Source of the DNA: Streptomyces rimosus subsp. rimosus
GTDB taxonomy: Bacteria; Actinomycetota; Actinomycetes; Streptomycetales; Streptomycetaceae
DNA length: 64,000 bases
Assembly (NCBI RefSeq): GCF_000720725.1
Contig: NZ_JOCQ01000013.1
Coordinates: forward strand, 1-64,000
Direction of reading: 5' to 3'
The notes under the pieces were generated by a model. It saw nothing but the letters and a program-made list of their open reading frames with translations. It was not told the DNA's origin and searched no databases. Position 1 is the stretch's first letter, and the number at the start of each line of letters is the position of its first letter. Positions 16,415-24,104 of this stretch are shown piece by piece. A program made the position numbers and the translations under genes.

Positions 16415-17836
16415 TCAGTCACCCGATCGCACCTCGACGTTTTCGAGAATCCCGATCGCGTCCGGCACCAGGGCGGCGGCGGAGTAGTAGGTGCTGACGA
16501 GGTAGGAGATGATCGCCTTCTCGTCGATTCCCATGAACCGCACGTTGAGCCCCGGCTCGATCTCGTCGGGCAGGCCGGTCTGGTAGAGGCCGATGACGCC
16601 TTCGTTGTCCTCGCCGGTACGCATGGCGATGAACGACGAGGTGTGGTGCTCCGAGATCGGGATCTTGCCGCACGGCAGGATCGGCACGCCCCGCCACGCG
16701 GGGATGTGGTGGCCGTCGACCTCGACGCTGCTGGGGGAGATGCCCCGCTTGTTGCACTGCTTGCCGAAGGCCGCGATGGCGCGCGGGTGGGCGAAGATGT
16801 ACCTGGTCCCGCGGCGCATGCTCAACAGGTCGTCGAGGTCGTCCGGGGTGGGCGGGCCGGAGTGGGCCGGGATGCGCTGGTTGAATTCGGTGTTGTTGAG
16901 CAGCCCGAAGTCACGGTTGTTGACCAGCTCCATCTCCTGGCGCTCGCGCAGCGCCTGGACGGTGAGCCGCAACTGCTGCTGCACCTGGTTCATCGGCTGG
17001 TTGTAGAGGTCGGCGACCCGGCTGTGCACCTTCAGCACCGTCTGCGCCACGCTCAGCTCGTACTCGCGCGGGCTGAGTTCGTAGTCCACGAACGTGGTCG
17101 GCAGGATCGGTTCGCCGTCGTGGCTGGACAGGAAGTCGATCGCGGCTTCCCCGGCCTTGTTGGCCGGCTTCCGCCCGTCGGTGCTGCGCCTGTCGACGTG
17201 CGACCGCAGCGACTCGTACTGGTCGGCGACGGCCTTGTACGCACTGTGCGGCATCGACAGGACCGTCGTCCCGGTCATCGCGCGGGCGGTGAACTCCCAC
17301 TTGCCGTCCGCCCCCGCCAGTACGCTGCCGCCGAAACTGTCCCCGTCCGACAGCCGGCCCACGACGGCTTCGCCCTCGTACTTCGCGGGCCGCACCTTGG
17401 CCACCTTGCCGTGCACGATCAGGAAGACCTCATCGGCCTTCCGGCCCTCCTGCACGATGATCTGCCCGGGCTCGAACTCCTTCTGGGCGAACTTCTCGGC
17501 CAGCGCGCCCAGCGCCGTCTCGTCCTCGAACCCGCGCAGCAGGGGCAGTTCGCCCAGCTCCTGCGGGATGACGCGAATATCGGACCCGTTCTTCTCGAAC
17601 GTCACCTTCCCGTCCCCGACCGTGAACGACAGCCGCCGGTTCACCCGGTAGGTGCCGCCGGGCACATTCACCCACGGCAGCTTCCGCAGCAGCCACCGCG
17701 AGCTGATCCCCTGCATCTGGGGTTCGGACTTGGTGGTGGTCGCGAGGTTCCGCGCCGCCGCGGTACTGAGGCTGAGCTGCTCCTGCGCTTGATTCCGCGC
17801 GTCCGCGGCGTCCGACGGGCACGTCTCGACAGTCAT
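16415..17836 (-). CDS. family 2B encapsulin nanocompartment shell protein (EshA-like)
   Basis: 473 residues. The protein has the HK97-type encapsulin fold of family 2, with a cyclic-nucleotide-binding domain inserted at about residues 115-210 (FEPGQIIVQEGRKADEVFLIVHGKVAKV, then GDSFGGSVLAG). This domain arrangement defines family 2B and is shared with EshA of S. griseus. Shells of this kind enclose 2-MIB synthase, the product of the next gene, 35 bp downstream. The N-terminal arm with QMQGISSRWLLRKLPWVNVPGGTYRVNRRL is typical. Regulation by a cyclic nucleotide is possible from the domain but unproven. ATG start at 17836. Confidence 0.93.
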   Translation of the reverse strand: MTVETCPSDAADARNQAQEQLSLSTAAARNLATTTKSEPQMQGISSRWLLRKLPWVNVPGGTYRVNRRLSFTVGDGKVTFEKNGSDIRVIPQELGELPLLRGFEDETALGALAEKFAQKEFEPGQIIVQEGRKADEVFLIVHGKVAKVRPAKYEGEAVVGRLSDGDSFGGSVLAGADGKWEFTARAMTGTTVLSMPHSAYKAVADQYESLRSHVDRRSTDGRKPANKAGEAAIDFLSSHDGEPILPTTFVDYELSPREYELSVAQTVLKVHSRVADLYNQPMNQVQQQLRLTVQALRERQEMELVNNRDFGLLNNTEFNQRIPAHSGPPTPDDLDDLLSMRRGTRYIFAHPRAIAAFGKQCNKRGISPSSVEVDGHHIPAWRGVPILPCGKIPISEHHTSSFIAMRTGEDNEGVIGLYQTGLPDEIEPGLNVRFMGIDEKAIISYLVSTYYSAAALVPDAIGILENVEVRSGD

Positions 17837-17905
17837 CGACTACCTCTCCCAATCCATGAGACGACTCGCCTTGCTCCAGCAGGGCAGACGTCACCGGGGA
17901 GCAGG

Positions 17906-17915
17906 CGTGATCACG
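17906..17915. promoter_or_regulatory. 10-bp palindrome upstream of the encapsulin operon
   Basis: CGTGATCACG, perfectly symmetric, 70 bp in front of the encapsulin start and likely within its promoter region. The halves GTGA/TCAC recall Crp-family sites, but the normal six-base spacer is absent, so the binding protein is unknown. Confidence 0.3.
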
Positions 17916-18000
17916 TTCCGCGCATATTGGTAACGCATCGTGACGAGTGGGTGCGGTAGGCGCGCCTGGCATAAGCGGGGGGTGCTGGTCGGAGCGCGGG

Positions 18001-18067
18001 CACCGGCGAATTGCCTGAGGGCCGTTATCCCGGATCGGGATAACGGCCCTCAGGCAATTCGCCGGTG
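18001..18067. terminator. perfect 32-bp inverted repeat after glnA
   Basis: Bases 18001-18032 are the exact reverse complement of 18036-18067, with a three-base GAT loop. It lies 36 bp after the glnA stop and 165 bp before the encapsulin start on the same strand. It should stop transcription from glnA and insulate the odour island. A perfect 32-bp stem is far longer than the other terminators here and there is no T-tract, so a second role (repeat element, small RNA) is possible. Confidence 0.7.
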
Positions 18068-18103
18068 TTCCGGGGCGTTGTTCAGGGCGCCCGGTACCGC
18101 GGT

Positions 18104-19513
18104 TTAGATGTCGAAGTACAGCTCGAACTCGTGCGGGTGCGGGCGGAGCTGGATCGGGGCGATCTCGGCGGTGCGCTTGTAGTCGATCCAGGTCTCGATG
18201 AGGTCGGAGGTGAAGACGCCGCCCTGCTGGAGGTACTCGTTGTCGGCCTCAAGGGCGTCGAGGACGGCCGGGAGGGAGGTCGGGACCTGGGCCACGTTGG
18301 CGTGCTCTTCGGGGGCCAGCTCGTAGAGGTCCTTGTCGATCGGCTCGGCGGGCTCGATCTTGTTCTTGACGCCGTCCAGGCCTGCGAGGAGGAGCGCGGA
18401 GAAGGCCAGGTAGGGGTTGGAGGACGGGTCCGGGGCGCGGAACTCGACGCGCTTGGCCTTCGGGTTGGAGCCGGTGATCGGGATACGCATCGCGGCGGAA
18501 CGGTTGCGCTGCGAGTAGACCAGGTTGACCGGGGCCTCGAAGCCGGGGACCAGGCGGTGGTAGGAGTTCACCGTCGGGTTGGTGAAGGCGAGCAGCGACG
18601 GGGCGTGCTTGAGGATGCCGCCGATGTAGTAGCGGGCGGTGTCCGAGAGGCCCGCGTAGCCCTGCTCGTCGTAGAAGAGGGGCTCGCCGCCGGACCACAG
18701 GGACTGGTGGACGTGCATGCCGGAGCCGTTGTCACCGAAGATCGGCTTGGGCATGAAGGTCGCGGTCTTGCCGTTGCGCCAGGCGACGTTCTTCACGATG
18801 TACTTGAAGAGCATCAGGTCGTCGGCGGCGGCGAGCAGCGTGTTGAACTTGTAGTTGATCTCGGCCTGGCCGGCCGTGCCGACCTCGTGGTGCTGGCGCT
18901 CGACCTTCAGGCCGGCCGCGTCCAGCTCCAGGGAGATCTCGGCGCGCAGGTCGGCGAAGTGGTCGACCGGGGGAGCCGGGAAGTAGCCGCCCTTGTAGCG
19001 GACCTTGTAGCCGCGGTTGTTCACCTCGGAGCCGGTGTTCCAGGCTCCCGCCTCGGAGTCGATCTCGTAGACCGAGCGGTTGGCGGAGGTCTCGAAGCGG
19101 ACCGAGTCGAAGACGTAGAACTCGGCCTCGGGGCCGAAGAACGCCGTGTCGGCGATGCCGGTGGAGGCGAGGTACGCCTCGGCCTTCTTCGCCACGTTGC
19201 GCGGGTCACGGCTGTACTGCTCGCCGGTGATCGGGTCGTGGATGAAGAAGTTGATGTTGAGGGTCTTGTCGCGGCGGAACGGGTCCACGCGGGCGGTGGA
19301 GAGGTCCGCGCGCAGGGCCATGTCGGACTCGTGGATGGCCTGGAAACCACGGATCGAGGAGCCGTCGAAGGCCAGCTCCTCGGTCGGGTCGAACGCCTCC
19401 GCGGGCACCGTGAAGTGCTGCATGACACCGGGCAGGTCGCAGAAGCGGACGTCGACCATCTTGACGTCCTCGTCCGCGATGAACTTCTTGGCCTCGTCGG
19501 CGTTCTGGAACAT
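18104..19513 (-). CDS. glnA: glutamine synthetase, type I
   Basis: 469 residues; makes glutamine from glutamate, ammonia and ATP as a dodecamer in the cytoplasm. Family blocks include the N-terminal DVRFCDLPGVMQHFTVP, GPEAEFYVFD, VKNVAWRNGKTATFMPKP, GDNGSGMHVHQS and NRSAAMRIP. The tyrosine in IDKDLYELAPEE is the adenylylation site of the GSI-beta class. Start is the ATG at 19513 behind AGGAGG. The promoter contains a GlnR-type box, and a perfect 32-bp hairpin follows the gene. Confidence 0.98.
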   Translation of the reverse strand: MFQNADEAKKFIADEDVKMVDVRFCDLPGVMQHFTVPAEAFDPTEELAFDGSSIRGFQAIHESDMALRADLSTARVDPFRRDKTLNINFFIHDPITGEQYSRDPRNVAKKAEAYLASTGIADTAFFGPEAEFYVFDSVRFETSANRSVYEIDSEAGAWNTGSEVNNRGYKVRYKGGYFPAPPVDHFADLRAEISLELDAAGLKVERQHHEVGTAGQAEINYKFNTLLAAADDLMLFKYIVKNVAWRNGKTATFMPKPIFGDNGSGMHVHQSLWSGGEPLFYDEQGYAGLSDTARYYIGGILKHAPSLLAFTNPTVNSYHRLVPGFEAPVNLVYSQRNRSAAMRIPITGSNPKAKRVEFRAPDPSSNPYLAFSALLLAGLDGVKNKIEPAEPIDKDLYELAPEEHANVAQVPTSLPAVLDALEADNEYLQQGGVFTSDLIETWIDYKRTAEIAPIQLRPHPHEFELYFDI

Positions 19514-19615
19514 CCAACTCCTCCTAGCCCGGTCACCGACGGTCGGCGCACGCGGGATTGCTACTCGGAGCGCAGCCGTGTGCGGTGGCGCGCTTGCCCG
19601 ACCATAGGCAGGCGG

Positions 19616-19655
19616 GATTTCCCAAGCATGACCCATTTGTTTCGCCGAGGTTAAC
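19616..19655 (-). promoter_or_regulatory. GlnR box in the glnA promoter
   Basis: On the glnA strand the order is GTTAAC, six bases, GAAAC, a short spacer, GTCAT, six bases, GAAAT, which matches the two a-site/b-site pairs of actinobacterial GlnR boxes. It lies 100-140 bp upstream of the glnA start codon, the position known for glnA control in Streptomyces. GlnR would activate glnA under nitrogen limitation. Confidence 0.7.
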
Positions 19656-19888
19656 CGCCGCGCGGCCTGTTTCCGGAGTGGAATTGATCATTCCGCAGGT
19701 GGTCGGCGGGTGGTCGGCGGGAGGTCGATGGGCGGTCGGTGGGTGGTCGGCGAGGGGCGGGCGCGGTCGTGAGGGGGTGGGGGGAGAGGTGGATCGGTAT
19801 ACGGGGCGGCCGGTGGCGGAGCCGTTGCGCGGCGGCTGCGGGGCGGAGTGCGGTGACTGTCGGGGGCGCCCCGCGGAGGGGGGAACGT

Positions 19889-20380
19889 ATGCGGTCGCAG
19901 TACCGTGGACGGGTGGACAACAGGCAAGCAATCGGATCGTGGATCTCCGGGCCCCGCGCGGCAGCCGAGGACATGGGCGTCGAGTTCGGCTACCGCGGGC
20001 AAGGGCTCGGGCTGCCCGAGGAAGGGCCGGGCTCGATCGCGCGCCCGGGCCGGCGCTTCGCCGCCCTCTTCATCGACTGGGCGCTGTGCATGCTCGTCGC
20101 GTACGGGCTGCTCAGCGACGGCCGGGCGAACGCGACGAGCAACTGGGCGCTGGCCGTCTTCGCGGTGCTGAGCGTGCTCACGGTCGGCACGGTGGGCTTC
20201 ACGCCGGGCAAGCGGATCCTGGGCCTGCGCGTCGTCGCCGAGGACGGCGGACGGCTGTCGCTGCCGCGCGTCGTCCTGCGTACGGTCGCGCTGGTCGTGG
20301 TCATCCCGGCGGTGATCTGGGACCGCGACGGCCGCGGCCTCCACGACCGCCTGGCCCGCGCGGTGCAGGTACGGATCTGA
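19889..20380 (+). CDS. RDD family membrane protein
   Basis: 163 residues. The RDD domain starts at IARPGRRFAALFIDWALCMLVAYGLL, with the Arg and Asp of the first helix that name the family, then has a second helix (NWALAVFAVLSVLTVGTVGFTPGKRILGLRVV) and a last helix ending at IWDRDGRGLHDRLARAVQV. The function of these proteins is mostly unknown; some are transporters. The ATG at 19889 follows GGAGG; a GTG at 19913 is the start often used in relatives. The gene is divergent from glnA. Confidence 0.85.
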   Translation: MRSQYRGRVDNRQAIGSWISGPRAAAEDMGVEFGYRGQGLGLPEEGPGSIARPGRRFAALFIDWALCMLVAYGLLSDGRANATSNWALAVFAVLSVLTVGTVGFTPGKRILGLRVVAEDGGRLSLPRVVLRTVALVVVIPAVIWDRDGRGLHDRLARAVQVRI

Positions 20381-20590
20381 GCCGAGGCCCGGCGGCTGCC
20401 GCGGCGTACGGCTGTGGGCGTCTGGGGCGGTGCGTCGATACGCCCCCGGTGCGTCGCTACGGACGCGGTTCGGCGATGCGGCCCCGCTCCGTCGGTACGG
20501 GTGCGGCCCGACGATACGAGCCCGGTGCGACGCTACGGCCCCGTCCCGTCGTGCCGGGCCCCCGCCCCACTCCCACCCCGAAATCCCTAA

Positions 20591-20621
20591 GGGGCCCGAG
20601 ACCGCAAAGGTCTCGGGCCCC
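20591..20621. terminator. bidirectional terminator
   Basis: GGGGCCCGAGACC (20591-20603) pairs perfectly with GGTCTCGGGCCCC (20609-20621) around GCAAA. It lies between the convergent RDD and DUF4191 genes. The 200 bp to its left consist of degenerate GCGTCG-TACGG-type repeats with no gene. Confidence 0.8.
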
Positions 20622-20640
20622 TCGGCCGTTCCAGTGACGG

Positions 20641-21354
20641 TCAGCGCATCTTGCCGCCGCCGCCCTTCGGCATCCGCATGCCCTTCGGCATGGGGCCCTT
20701 CGGGACCGGCATGTTGCTCATCAGGTCGCCCAGGGCGCGGAGCCGGTCGTTGACGGCCGTCACCTGGGGGCCGGGCAGCGTGCGCGGCAGCTTGAGCAGG
20801 GTGGTGCGGATCTTCTTCAGCGGGATCTCGCCCTCGCCGTCACCGACCACGTAGTCGTGGACCGGGGCATCCGCGACGATGCGGGCCATCCGCTTCTTCT
20901 CGGCGGCCAGCAGGCCGCGTACGCGGTTCGGATTGCCCTCGCCGACGAGGACGATGCCCGCCTTGCCGACGGCGCGGTGCACGACGTCCTGCTGGCGGTT
21001 CATCGCGACCGCCGGGGTGACGGTCCAGCCACGGCCCACGTTGTCCAGTACGGCAGCGGCCGCGCCGGGCTGGCCCTCCATCTGTCCGAAGGCGGCCCGC
21101 TCGGCACGCCGGCCGAAGATGATCGCCATCGCGAGGAAGGCCAGGACGAATCCCAGGATGCCCAGGTAGACCGGGTGCCCGAGCACGAAGCCGAGGACGA
21201 GGAGAACGCCGAAAACGACGATGCCCACGCCGGCGACGACAAGACCGACCTTGGGGTCGACCCGACGGGTCATCTTGTAGGTCTGGGCGATCTGCTTCAG
21301 TCGCCCGGAGTTCGCAGCGCCCTCAGCGCTGTCTGCATTTGCCTTCCTCGCCAT
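20641..21354 (-). CDS. DUF4191 domain-containing membrane protein
   Basis: 237 residues. A short basic N-terminus is followed by two membrane helices (VGLVVAGVGIVVFGVLLVLGF and YLGILGFVLAFLAMAIIFG) and a conserved cytoplasmic domain with GRGWTVTPAVAMNRQQDVVHRAVGKAGIVLVGEG. The tail is rich in Lys/Pro/Gly/Met. It is an actinobacterial family of unknown function, usually next to lipoate biosynthesis genes, as here. It is probably the last gene of the lipB-lipA transcription unit. Confidence 0.87.
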   Translation of the reverse strand: MARKANADSAEGAANSGRLKQIAQTYKMTRRVDPKVGLVVAGVGIVVFGVLLVLGFVLGHPVYLGILGFVLAFLAMAIIFGRRAERAAFGQMEGQPGAAAAVLDNVGRGWTVTPAVAMNRQQDVVHRAVGKAGIVLVGEGNPNRVRGLLAAEKKRMARIVADAPVHDYVVGDGEGEIPLKKIRTTLLKLPRTLPGPQVTAVNDRLRALGDLMSNMPVPKGPMPKGMRMPKGGGGKMR

Positions 21355-21364
21355 GGGGCGCAGT

Positions 21365-21583
21365 TTACGTGGCGTTCGGGCCCTCGGTCGCCGCGGCCTC
21401 CAGTACGTGCTCGGCCTCCCGCCGGTCCCTGGCGCGGCGGCGGTCCTCCAGCACCGATGTCCACGCGTTCCGGCGGGCTGTGCGCTGGCCGCCGCGCATC
21501 AGTACGGACTCGACTGCGCGCAGGGCGTCGGTGACCGACGGGATGGGGAGAGCGGCGGTGGCGCGAGCGGGCGCGGCCTGCAT
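21365..21583 (-). CDS. small conserved-looking protein between lipA and DUF4191
   Basis: 72 residues from the ATG at 21583, which follows GAAGGGGA; an upstream ATG at 21631 would add 16 residues. The sequence is mainly helical and charged, with the block TARRNAWTSVLEDRRRARDRREAEHVLEA. No domain is recognised and there is no signal or membrane segment. It is 11 bp upstream of the DUF4191 start, so the two are probably co-transcribed. Confidence 0.65.
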   Translation of the reverse strand: MQAAPARATAALPIPSVTDALRAVESVLMRGGQRTARRNAWTSVLEDRRRARDRREAEHVLEAAATEGPNAT

Positions 21584-21817
21584 GACGGTTTCCCCTTCTG
21601 GAGGAATAGTGGATGCGTTGTGTGAAACCATCGTTACGGATCGGTGTTACCAACTGATGACCCGGCGGTCAAACACCGATGAAACCTTGACGCGGCCCGC
21701 ACCGCCCCTGCCTGGGGTGGTGCGGGCCGCGTCGTCGCAGCATGTGCCGGGACTCACATTCCGACCCAGAGGTCAGCGGTGCCCCATGCGGGCCGGGCGG
21801 TCCTGCCCGGCCCCGTC

Positions 21818-22768
21818 TCAGACGGCCTGGGCCGACTCCTCGACCTGGCGGCGCTCGATCGCCTGCTGGTACAGGCGGCCGGCGCGGTAGGAGGAGCGGA
21901 CCAGCGGTCCGGACATGACGCCGGCGTAGCCGATCTCCTCGGCCTCCTCCTTCAGCTCCACGAACTCGGCGGGCTTGACCCAGCGCTCGATGGGGTGGTG
22001 GCGCACCGACGGGCGCAGGTACTGCGTGATGGTGATCAGCTCGCAGCCCGCGTCGTGCAGGTCCTGGAGCGCCTGGCTTATCTCCGCGCGCTCCTCGCCC
22101 ATGCCCAGGATGAGGTTCGACTTGGTGACCAGGCCGGCCTCGCGGGCCTTGGTGATGACTTCGAGGGACCGCTCGTAGCGGAAGCCGGGGCGGATGCGCT
22201 TGAAGATGCGCGGCACCGTCTCGACGTTGTGCGCGAGCACCTCGGGGCGGGAGGAGAAGACCTCGGCGAGCTGCTCGGGGACCGCGTTGAAGTCGGGGAT
22301 GAGCAGTTCGACGCCGGTGCCGGGCATCGCGGCGTGGATCTGGCGGACGGTTTCCGCGTACAGCCAGGCGCCGCCGTCCTCCAGGTCGTCGCGCGCGACG
22401 CCGGTGATCGTGGCGTACTTCAGACCCATGGTCTGGACGGATTCGGCCACCCGGCGGGGCTCGTCACGGTCCAGTTCCTGCGGCTTGCCCGTGTCGATCT
22501 GGCAGAAGTCGCAGCGGCGGGTGCACTGGTCACCGCCGATGAGGAAGGTGGCCTCGCGGTCCTCCCAGCATTCGTAGATGTTGGGACAGCCCGCCTCCTG
22601 GCAGACCGTGTGCAGACCTTCCTTCTTGACCAGGCCCTGCAGGTGGTTGTACTCGGGGCCCATTTTCGCCCGGGTCTTGATCCACTCGGGCTTGCGCTCG
22701 ATGGGGGTCTGGCTGTTCCGGACCTCCAGGCGCAGCATCTTGCGTCCGTCGGGTGCGACAGCGGACAC
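21818..22768 (-). CDS. lipA: lipoyl synthase
   Basis: 316-residue radical SAM enzyme that inserts two sulfurs into octanoyl-protein to make lipoyl cofactor. It carries the radical SAM cluster motif CTRRCDFC and the auxiliary cluster motif C-x4-C-x5-C (CQEAGCPNIYEC), plus the conserved C-terminal RSSYRAG. The GTG at 22768 follows GGGAG by six bases. It lies downstream of lipB on the same strand, and both serve the 2-oxoacid dehydrogenase E2 encoded at 35.4-37.2 kb. Confidence 0.97.
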   Translation of the reverse strand: MSAVAPDGRKMLRLEVRNSQTPIERKPEWIKTRAKMGPEYNHLQGLVKKEGLHTVCQEAGCPNIYECWEDREATFLIGGDQCTRRCDFCQIDTGKPQELDRDEPRRVAESVQTMGLKYATITGVARDDLEDGGAWLYAETVRQIHAAMPGTGVELLIPDFNAVPEQLAEVFSSRPEVLAHNVETVPRIFKRIRPGFRYERSLEVITKAREAGLVTKSNLILGMGEERAEISQALQDLHDAGCELITITQYLRPSVRHHPIERWVKPAEFVELKEEAEEIGYAGVMSGPLVRSSYRAGRLYQQAIERRQVEESAQAV

Positions 22769-22927
22769 GTCCGGCTCCCTACGACTTCGTTTCTTCGGCG
22801 TACACCAGGGTACGCCCGTCAATTCGCACGTCTTTACGTGCAGGCCAACCCCGTATGACAGGGGCGCATTCCTCGCGGTCGGTTTTCCGGCGGCCGCGCA
22901 GCGGGTTCCGGCGGCCGACGGGCCGGC

Positions 22928-23743
22928 TCAGACCGCCCGGGGGAGCAGCTCGGCGTTCTCCAGCACGTCGCGCAGGTGCTTCTCGACGACCGGCAGGACG
23001 TCGGGGATGGTGATCTCCCGGCCCAGTTCGTCGGCGAGCGAGGCCACCCCGGCGTCGCGGATGCCACAGGGGACGATCTTGTCGAACGAGGTGGTGTCCG
23101 GGTTCACGTTGAGCGAGAAGCCGTGCATCGTGACGCCCTTGGCGACGCGGATGCCGATCGCGGCCAGCTTGCGGTCCTCGCGGCGCTGGCCGGCGTTGGA
23201 CGGGGCGTATTCCGGGCCGTTCAGCCGCGGGTCGAACTCCTCGTCGGCCGTACGCGGGTCGAAGTCGAGGGACAGGCCGCCCAGGGACGGGCGGTCGGCG
23301 ACCGGGTCGCCCAGCACCCAGACACCGCTGCGGCCCTCGACCCGGGTGGTCTCCAGGCCGAACTCGGCACAGGTGCGGATCAGGGCCTCTTCGAGACGCC
23401 GTACGTGCGCGACGACGTCGACCGGGCGCGGGAGCTTCTGGATCGGGTAGCCGACCAGCTGGCCGGGACCGTGCCAGGTGATCTTGCCGCCGCGGTCGAC
23501 GTCGATCACCGGGGTGCCGTCGAGGGGGCGCTCGCTGTCCTCCGTACGCCGGCCCGCGGTGTACACGGGCTGGTGCTCCAGCAGCAGGCAGGTGTCCGGG
23601 ATCTCGTCGGCGAACCGGGCGGCGTGGACCCTGCGCTGCTCCTGCCACGCCTCTTCGTAGTCGACGGCGTGGGCGCCGAAGCCCAGCTGGACAAAGCGCA
23701 GCCCCTCGGGTGCGGGGGTGTCCCCCCGAGAGATCGCAGTCAC
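22928..23743 (-). CDS. lipB: octanoyl-[acyl carrier protein]:protein octanoyltransferase
   Basis: 271 residues; transfers octanoate from ACP to lipoyl domains. Catalytic residues are visible as the lysine in KLAAIGIRV and the cysteine in IVPCGIRDAGV, and the family block GGKITWHGPGQLVGYPI is intact. About 40 extra residues (around ADEEFDPRLNGPEYAPSN) before the lysine form an insertion seen in Streptomyces relatives. The GTG at 23743 follows GAGGAG. It is followed by lipA. Confidence 0.96.
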   Translation of the reverse strand: MTAISRGDTPAPEGLRFVQLGFGAHAVDYEEAWQEQRRVHAARFADEIPDTCLLLEHQPVYTAGRRTEDSERPLDGTPVIDVDRGGKITWHGPGQLVGYPIQKLPRPVDVVAHVRRLEEALIRTCAEFGLETTRVEGRSGVWVLGDPVADRPSLGGLSLDFDPRTADEEFDPRLNGPEYAPSNAGQRREDRKLAAIGIRVAKGVTMHGFSLNVNPDTTSFDKIVPCGIRDAGVASLADELGREITIPDVLPVVEKHLRDVLENAELLPRAV

Positions 23744-24104
23744 GGCAGCTCCTCTTCGAACTTTGTTGAGTCCTTCGCGCCCACGCCAACTGTACGGCGG
23801 GGGCGGACGGTGCCCGCAGGCGCCCGGGGCGGGGGGCCGGTGCGCGGGCGCGCGGAGGTGCTCCGGGAGCCCCGGGGGGTGCTCCGGGGGTCACCCGTGC
23901 GGGGCCCGGCCGAGACGGCTTGCGCAAGCGCGGAGGACAGTACGAGCCCTGCTCACACGATCGGATGAACGCAGGGCGAAGGCGGCGAGAAAGCCGCTCG
24001 CGGCCGTTACATTCACGCCGTTCCACGAGGGCAGGGAGCAGCGCCGGTCAGGGTCCGCCGAACCCGGGCAGCTCGGCCCGGAAGGCAGGAGACCGGTAAA
24101 GCTG
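23744..24104. other. intergenic region between divergent lipB and regulator genes
   Basis: 361 bp. It contains a G-rich direct duplication of GGTGCTCCGGG near 23860-23890 and otherwise no recognisable operator, hairpin or gene. The promoters of lipB and of the regulator must lie here. Confidence 0.45.

Noticed and set aside
17930..17972. A minus-strand translation containing DALPI, like a sequencing-adapter translation
   Set aside because: The underlying DNA (GATGCGTTACCAATA) is not the Illumina adapter sequence, so it is a coincidence and not contamination.
18001..18067. Considered as the terminal repeat of an insertion sequence
   Set aside because: There is no transposase, no second copy in the window and no target-site duplication. 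It fits an intergenic hairpin better.
20430..20590. Degenerate GCGTCG/TACGG repeats considered as a CRISPR-like array
   Set aside because: The units vary in length and sequence, and there are no spacers of fixed size and no cas genes.
23718..24104. Longer N-terminal version of the NsdA-like regulator
   Set aside because: The extra residues are Arg/Gly/Pro-rich and overlap the lipB promoter; ATG 24105 with AGGAGA gives the recognised HTH start.
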